Assembly (NCBI GenBank): GCA_003153875.1
Contig: PMBY01000181.1
Location: 1-9,165, forward strand
DNA length: 9,165 nucleotides
Direction of reading: 5' to 3'
Origin: Myxococcales bacterium
GTDB taxonomy: Bacteria > Myxococcota > Polyangia > Fen-1088
In this document: piece after piece, positions 6,144 through 9,165 of the stretch
Layout: the number at the start of each line of letters is the position of its first letter
Position numbering within the stretch: the first letter of the stretch is position 1
Translations under genes and position numbers: made by a program
The notes under the pieces: model-generated
Databases searched by the model: none
Told to the model about the DNA's origin: nothing
The model's input: only the letters and a program-made list of their open reading frames with translations

Positions 6144-8011
6144 TGGATCCTCGGGTACTGGGCACGTACAACCGCGAGCTGCAGTACCTGCGAGAAATGG
6201 GCGGGGAGTTTGCGCGCGAGTTCCCCAAGATTGCGGGCCGGCTGGGATTGGAGTCGTTGGAATGTTCCGACCCATACGTGGAACGGCTGCTCGAGTCCTT
6301 CGCTTTCCTGGCCGCGCGCGTGCAGCTCAAGATCGACGACGAATTTCCGCGCTTCAGCCAGCACCTGTTGCAAATGGTCTACCCCCACGCCCTGGCGCCC
6401 ACGCCGTCGATGGCGGTACTGGAGTTGCAGCCCAATCTGTCCGAAGGCGCGCTGGCCGATGGGTTCCGCGTGGCGCGTGGGGCGGTCTTGCGCAGTCTGG
6501 CCGGCCGGGGCGCAGAGACCGCCTGCGAGTACCGCACGGCCCACGAAGTGACTCTGTGGCCCCTGGAGCTGGTGGGCGCCGAATACACGTCGTTCTTGGC
6601 GGATCTCGGCTCGCTTCGGTTTGCCGGCAAAAGCAAGGCGGCGCTGCGGCTGCGCTTGCGTGCCGCAGCTGGGTTGACCATGGACCATCTTGCCCTGGAG
6701 AGCTTGCCCATCTTCCTGCGCGGCAGCGACGAAATCTCCATGCGGCTCTACGAGTTGCTGATGGCCCACACCGTGGCGCTGGTCGCCCGTCCAGGGGGAT
6801 CGGGCCAACCCGGGTGCCAGGTCTTGGCCGATGCCAGCGTAAGCCCGCTGGGGTTCGACGACGAGCAGGCGTTGCTTCCCTATGGACCGCGCTGTTTTCA
6901 AGGCTATCGACAGTTACAGGAGTACTTCGCGTTTCCCAGTCGCTACATGTTTGTTGAACTGGGTGGGTTGCAACAGGCCGTGCGGCGGTGTGCCGACCGG
7001 GAACTGGAGATCATCGTCGTCTTCGACATTCAGGACCCACGCCTGGAGAAAGCGGTTGGTCCCGCGCAGTTCGCGCTCTTCTGCGCGCCGGCGGTGAATC
7101 TGTTCCCTCGGCGCGCCGATCGCATCCACTTGGGCGCGAGCGCCAGCGAGTACCACGTGGTGCCTGACCGAACCCGGCCCATGGATTTCGAGGTCCACTC
7201 GGTTACCGAGGTGGTCGGGTATGGCACTGGCAGCGACGAGAAACAGGAGTTTCTTCCTTTCTACGCGACCAGCGACCAGACGCCCGCGGCCGGCACAGCC
7301 TACTACACCGTGCACCGCCAGCCGCGCGTGCTTTCGGCCAAGCAGCGCGCCCAAGGGGCGCGGTCGAGCTATGTGGGCAGCGAGGTGTTCGTTGCGTTGG
7401 TCGATCCCGACGAGGCCCCGTTCCGATCGCAGCTCAAGCAGCTTGCCGTCGGCATCACCTGCAGCAACCGCGATCTGCCGCTGCACCTTCCGCTGGGCCA
7501 AGGTGCCAGCGATTTCTCGTTGGAAACTGGCGCGCCTGTGGCAGCGATTCGTTGTGTGGCCGGCCCGACCGCGCCGCGACCGTCGTACGCCCACGGCGAT
7601 CCAACCTGGCGGCTGATCAGCCACCTGTCGCTCAACTACCTGTCGCTCACCGACGGCGCAGACGGGGGTGGGGCGTCAGCCTTGCGCGAATTGCTGGCGC
7701 TCTGCGGCGATTGTGCTGATGCCGTGGTCCGGCGGCAAATAGAGGGCGTGCGCTCGGTTGCGTCCCAGCCTGTGACCAGGCGGTTGCCTTTGCCTGGGCC
7801 GGTCGCCTTTGCTCGCGGCACCCAGGTCACCCTCTGCTGCGACGAAAGCGCCTTCGAGGGCACGGGTGTCTTCCTCCTGGGCGCCGTGTTGGAACGGTTC
7901 TTTAGCAAGTATGTTTCCCTCAACTCCTTTACCGAGACCACGCTGCAGACTGTGCAGCGTGGGGAAATCGCGCGATGGCCAGCCCGCATCGGACGTCGCC
8001 CGCTGCTGTAG
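6143..8011 (+). CDS. tssF: Type VI secretion baseplate protein TssF
   Basis: TssF (VasA/ImpG family) is a large baseplate wedge subunit that works as a complex with TssG (two TssF per TssG in known structures) and contacts TssE and TssK. From the ATG at 6143 the protein has 622 residues, close to the family norm of about 600. The N-terminus is strongly conserved: MDPRVLGTYNRELQYLREMGGEFAREFPKIAGRLGLE (1-37), DPYVERLLESFAFLAARVQLKIDDEFPRF (43-71) and the LLQMVYPHALAPTPSMAVLEL block (75-95). Further landmarks are EQALLPYGPRCFQGYRQLQEYFAFPSRY (about 241-268) and the C-terminal FLLGAVLERFFSKYVSLNSFTETTLQT near 577-603. A longer reading from 6041 would add 34 low-complexity residues and is rejected. 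Its 3' end overlaps tssG by 37 bases, consistent with co-translation of partners. Confidence 0.97.
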   Translation: MDPRVLGTYNRELQYLREMGGEFAREFPKIAGRLGLESLECSDPYVERLLESFAFLAARVQLKIDDEFPRFSQHLLQMVYPHALAPTPSMAVLELQPNLSEGALADGFRVARGAVLRSLAGRGAETACEYRTAHEVTLWPLELVGAEYTSFLADLGSLRFAGKSKAALRLRLRAAAGLTMDHLALESLPIFLRGSDEISMRLYELLMAHTVALVARPGGSGQPGCQVLADASVSPLGFDDEQALLPYGPRCFQGYRQLQEYFAFPSRYMFVELGGLQQAVRRCADRELEIIVVFDIQDPRLEKAVGPAQFALFCAPAVNLFPRRADRIHLGASASEYHVVPDRTRPMDFEVHSVTEVVGYGTGSDEKQEFLPFYATSDQTPAAGTAYYTVHRQPRVLSAKQRAQGARSSYVGSEVFVALVDPDEAPFRSQLKQLAVGITCSNRDLPLHLPLGQGASDFSLETGAPVAAIRCVAGPTAPRPSYAHGDPTWRLISHLSLNYLSLTDGADGGGASALRELLALCGDCADAVVRRQIEGVRSVASQPVTRRLPLPGPVAFARGTQVTLCCDESAFEGTGVFLLGAVLERFFSKYVSLNSFTETTLQTVQRGEIARWPARIGRRPLL

Positions 8012-9078
8012 ATCCCACAGGGAAGGAGAATGGTCTTTCCACTGGGGAATTGCTGCGCGCGCTGGCACGCGCGCCTCATCGATTCGACTTCTTCGATGTG
8101 CTGCGACGCCTTGAGTGCGCCCATCCGCACCGCGCGCGCCTGGGCCGAGCCGCCCGCCCCTGCGACGAGCCGATCCGACTGGGGCAGGAAGCGTCCCTGG
8201 AATTCGCCCCCGCGACCTTGGCGTCTTTTGCGCCATCTGCGGACGGCCAGCCGCCGCGTCTTTCGGTCCATTTTCTCGGGCTGCTTGGCCCCAACGGGCC
8301 GCTGCCCATCCACCTGACCGACTACGCGCGTGATCGGGTGCGCAACGCGGGTGACTTCGCGCTGGTGCGCTTTCTCGACGTCTTTCACCATCGCATCCTC
8401 GCCCTCTTCTATCGTGCCTGGGCCGACGCACAGCCTACCGTCAGCTTCGACCGGCCCGGCCAAGACCGCTTCGCGACCTATCTCGGATCCCTGATCGGTC
8501 TGGGGATGCCATCGCTGCGCGATCGCGACGAATTCCCCGACCGGGCCAAGCTGTATTTCGCGGGACGCTTTGCCGCCCAGCCGCGCAACCGTGAAGGACT
8601 CGTGGCGATTGTGGCCGACTTCTTCGGGTTGCCGGTCAAGGTCGAGGAGTTCGTGGGCGAGTGGTTGGCTCTCCCTGAGGAAGCACGGTGGCGGCTAGGC
8701 GGGGCCGGTGTCCTCGGCCAGAGCACGGTGGCAGGGGCGCGGACCTGGCAGCGACAAAGCAAGTTCCGCATTGTGTTTGGCCCTCTCAATGAGAACGACT
8801 TCCATAGTCTGCTGCCCGGGGGAAGCAGACTGAAGCGGCTTGTCGCACTGGTGCGCAACTACATCGGCGATTCACTGAACTGGGACGTGCGCCTGCATCT
8901 TGAGGATCGGGTGAAGAGGCCCTTTGGTCTTGGCCGCTCGGCGCGACTGGGCTGGACCTCATGGCTGGGGCGATTCCCGCAGGGCGAGCGCAGGCAAGAC
9001 GTGATCTTGAACCCCCTGAAAGCAAGCGCCGCTGCCGTGTCGGGCCTGCAAGACAAGAGGAGATCCAAGAATGTCTGA
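7975..9078 (+). CDS. tssG: Type VI secretion baseplate protein TssG
   Basis: TssG (VasB/ImpH family) is the baseplate subunit that joins two TssF copies into a wedge. The 367-residue protein is of ordinary length. Conserved segments are PHRFDFFDVLRRLE (34-47), EPIRLGQEASLEF (65-77), LSVHFLGLLGPNGPLPIHLTDYARDRV (96-122), DFALVRFLDVFHHRILALFYRAWADAQPTV (127-156), GRFAAQPRNREGLVAIVADFFGLPVKVEEF (197-226) and RLGWTSWLG near 334-342. The ATG at 7975 overlaps the tssF end by 37 bases and has GGGGAAA nearby upstream. The first 25 or so residues (MASPHRTSPAAVDPTGKENG and on) are not conserved, so a later non-ATG start cannot be excluded. The stop codon overlaps the clpV start by 8 bases. Identity is secure; only the exact start is open. 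Confidence 0.95.
   Translation: MASPHRTSPAAVDPTGKENGLSTGELLRALARAPHRFDFFDVLRRLECAHPHRARLGRAARPCDEPIRLGQEASLEFAPATLASFAPSADGQPPRLSVHFLGLLGPNGPLPIHLTDYARDRVRNAGDFALVRFLDVFHHRILALFYRAWADAQPTVSFDRPGQDRFATYLGSLIGLGMPSLRDRDEFPDRAKLYFAGRFAAQPRNREGLVAIVADFFGLPVKVEEFVGEWLALPEEARWRLGGAGVLGQSTVAGARTWQRQSKFRIVFGPLNENDFHSLLPGGSRLKRLVALVRNYIGDSLNWDVRLHLEDRVKRPFGLGRSARLGWTSWLGRFPQGERRQDVILNPLKASAAAVSGLQDKRRSKNV
9058..9062 (+). promoter_or_regulatory. Shine-Dalgarno of clpV
   Basis: AGGAG lies inside the end of tssG, 8 bases before the ATG at 9071. It supports this ATG as a genuine start although the gene is cut off soon after by the window edge. Confidence 0.7.
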
Positions 9079-9165
9079 AATCGCGCGTGCATCTCTTTTC
9101 GGCAAGCTCAACAGCCTTGGCTACAAGGCCATTGAGAGTGCCACGGTGTTCTGCAAACTGCGGGG
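9071..9165 (+). CDS. clpV: Partial TssH/ClpV, AAA+ ATPase of type VI secretion (N-terminus only)
   Basis: The frame from the ATG at 9071 is open to the right edge and yields 31 residues, MSEIARASLFGKLNSLGYKA followed by IESATVFCKLR. This is the characteristic N-terminus of ClpV (TssH): helix one of the Clp N-domain, with FGKLN, the YKAIE segment and ATVFCKLR. ClpV is a hexameric AAA+ unfoldase that binds contracted TssBC sheath and recycles it in the cytoplasm. Full-length family members are about 850-900 residues, so nearly all of the gene, including both ATPase domains, lies outside the window. The start overlaps the tssG stop by 8 bases. General ClpB proteins have a different N-terminus and would not be expected directly after tssG. 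Confidence 0.9.
   Translation, partial: MSEIARASLFGKLNSLGYKAIESATVFCKLR

Noticed and set aside
5924..6901. Long minus-strand open frame (about 325 codons) antisense to tssE/tssF
   Set aside because: It lies opposite strongly conserved TssE and TssF coding sequence. The translation is rich in Arg/Gln/Gly/Ala with no family resemblance. It is a shadow frame caused by high GC.

Overview
The window looks like chromosomal DNA from a GC-rich Gram-negative bacterium, most likely a myxobacterium or a relative (Myxococcota, formerly Deltaproteobacteria). This is inferred from a strong third-position G/C bias, a lipoprotein with a long Asp/Ala/Ser/Gly linker of the kind common in that phylum, and a type VI secretion (T6SS) gene set. 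No rRNA, marker gene or tRNA is present to prove the taxonomy.

Layout. (1) 1-362, minus strand: the 5' end of a secreted protein that resembles the N-terminal beta-domain of family PL11 rhamnogalacturonan lyases. It runs off the left edge. (2) 363-562: a divergent intergenic region. (3) 563-1867, plus strand: a lipoprotein with an M14-type zinc carboxypeptidase domain and all expected active-site residues. (4) 1932 to the right edge, plus strand: a compact T6SS operon in the order tssA, tssB, tssC, hcp (tssD), tssE, tssF, tssG, tssH/clpV. The clpV gene is cut by the window after about 31 codons.

How the T6SS genes work together. TssB and TssC polymerise into the contractile sheath around the Hcp inner tube. 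TssE, TssF and TssG are baseplate wedge components. TssA organises baseplate and sheath assembly. ClpV disassembles the contracted sheath. The window therefore holds the cytoplasmic, phage-tail-like half of the machine. The membrane complex (TssJ, TssL, TssM), TssK, VgrG, PAAR and any effector/immunity pairs are not here and would be expected beyond the right edge or at another locus.

The T6SS genes are tightly packed. tssE/tssF overlap by 1 base, tssF/tssG by 37 and tssG/clpV by 8. Short gaps with good Shine-Dalgarno sequences precede tssB and hcp. All T6SS proteins are close to canonical length and no frameshift is visible. I found no insertion sequence, CRISPR array, tRNA, convincing terminator or clearly novel system. 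The less ordinary parts are the pectin-lyase-like fragment and the M14 lipoprotein that flank the operon.
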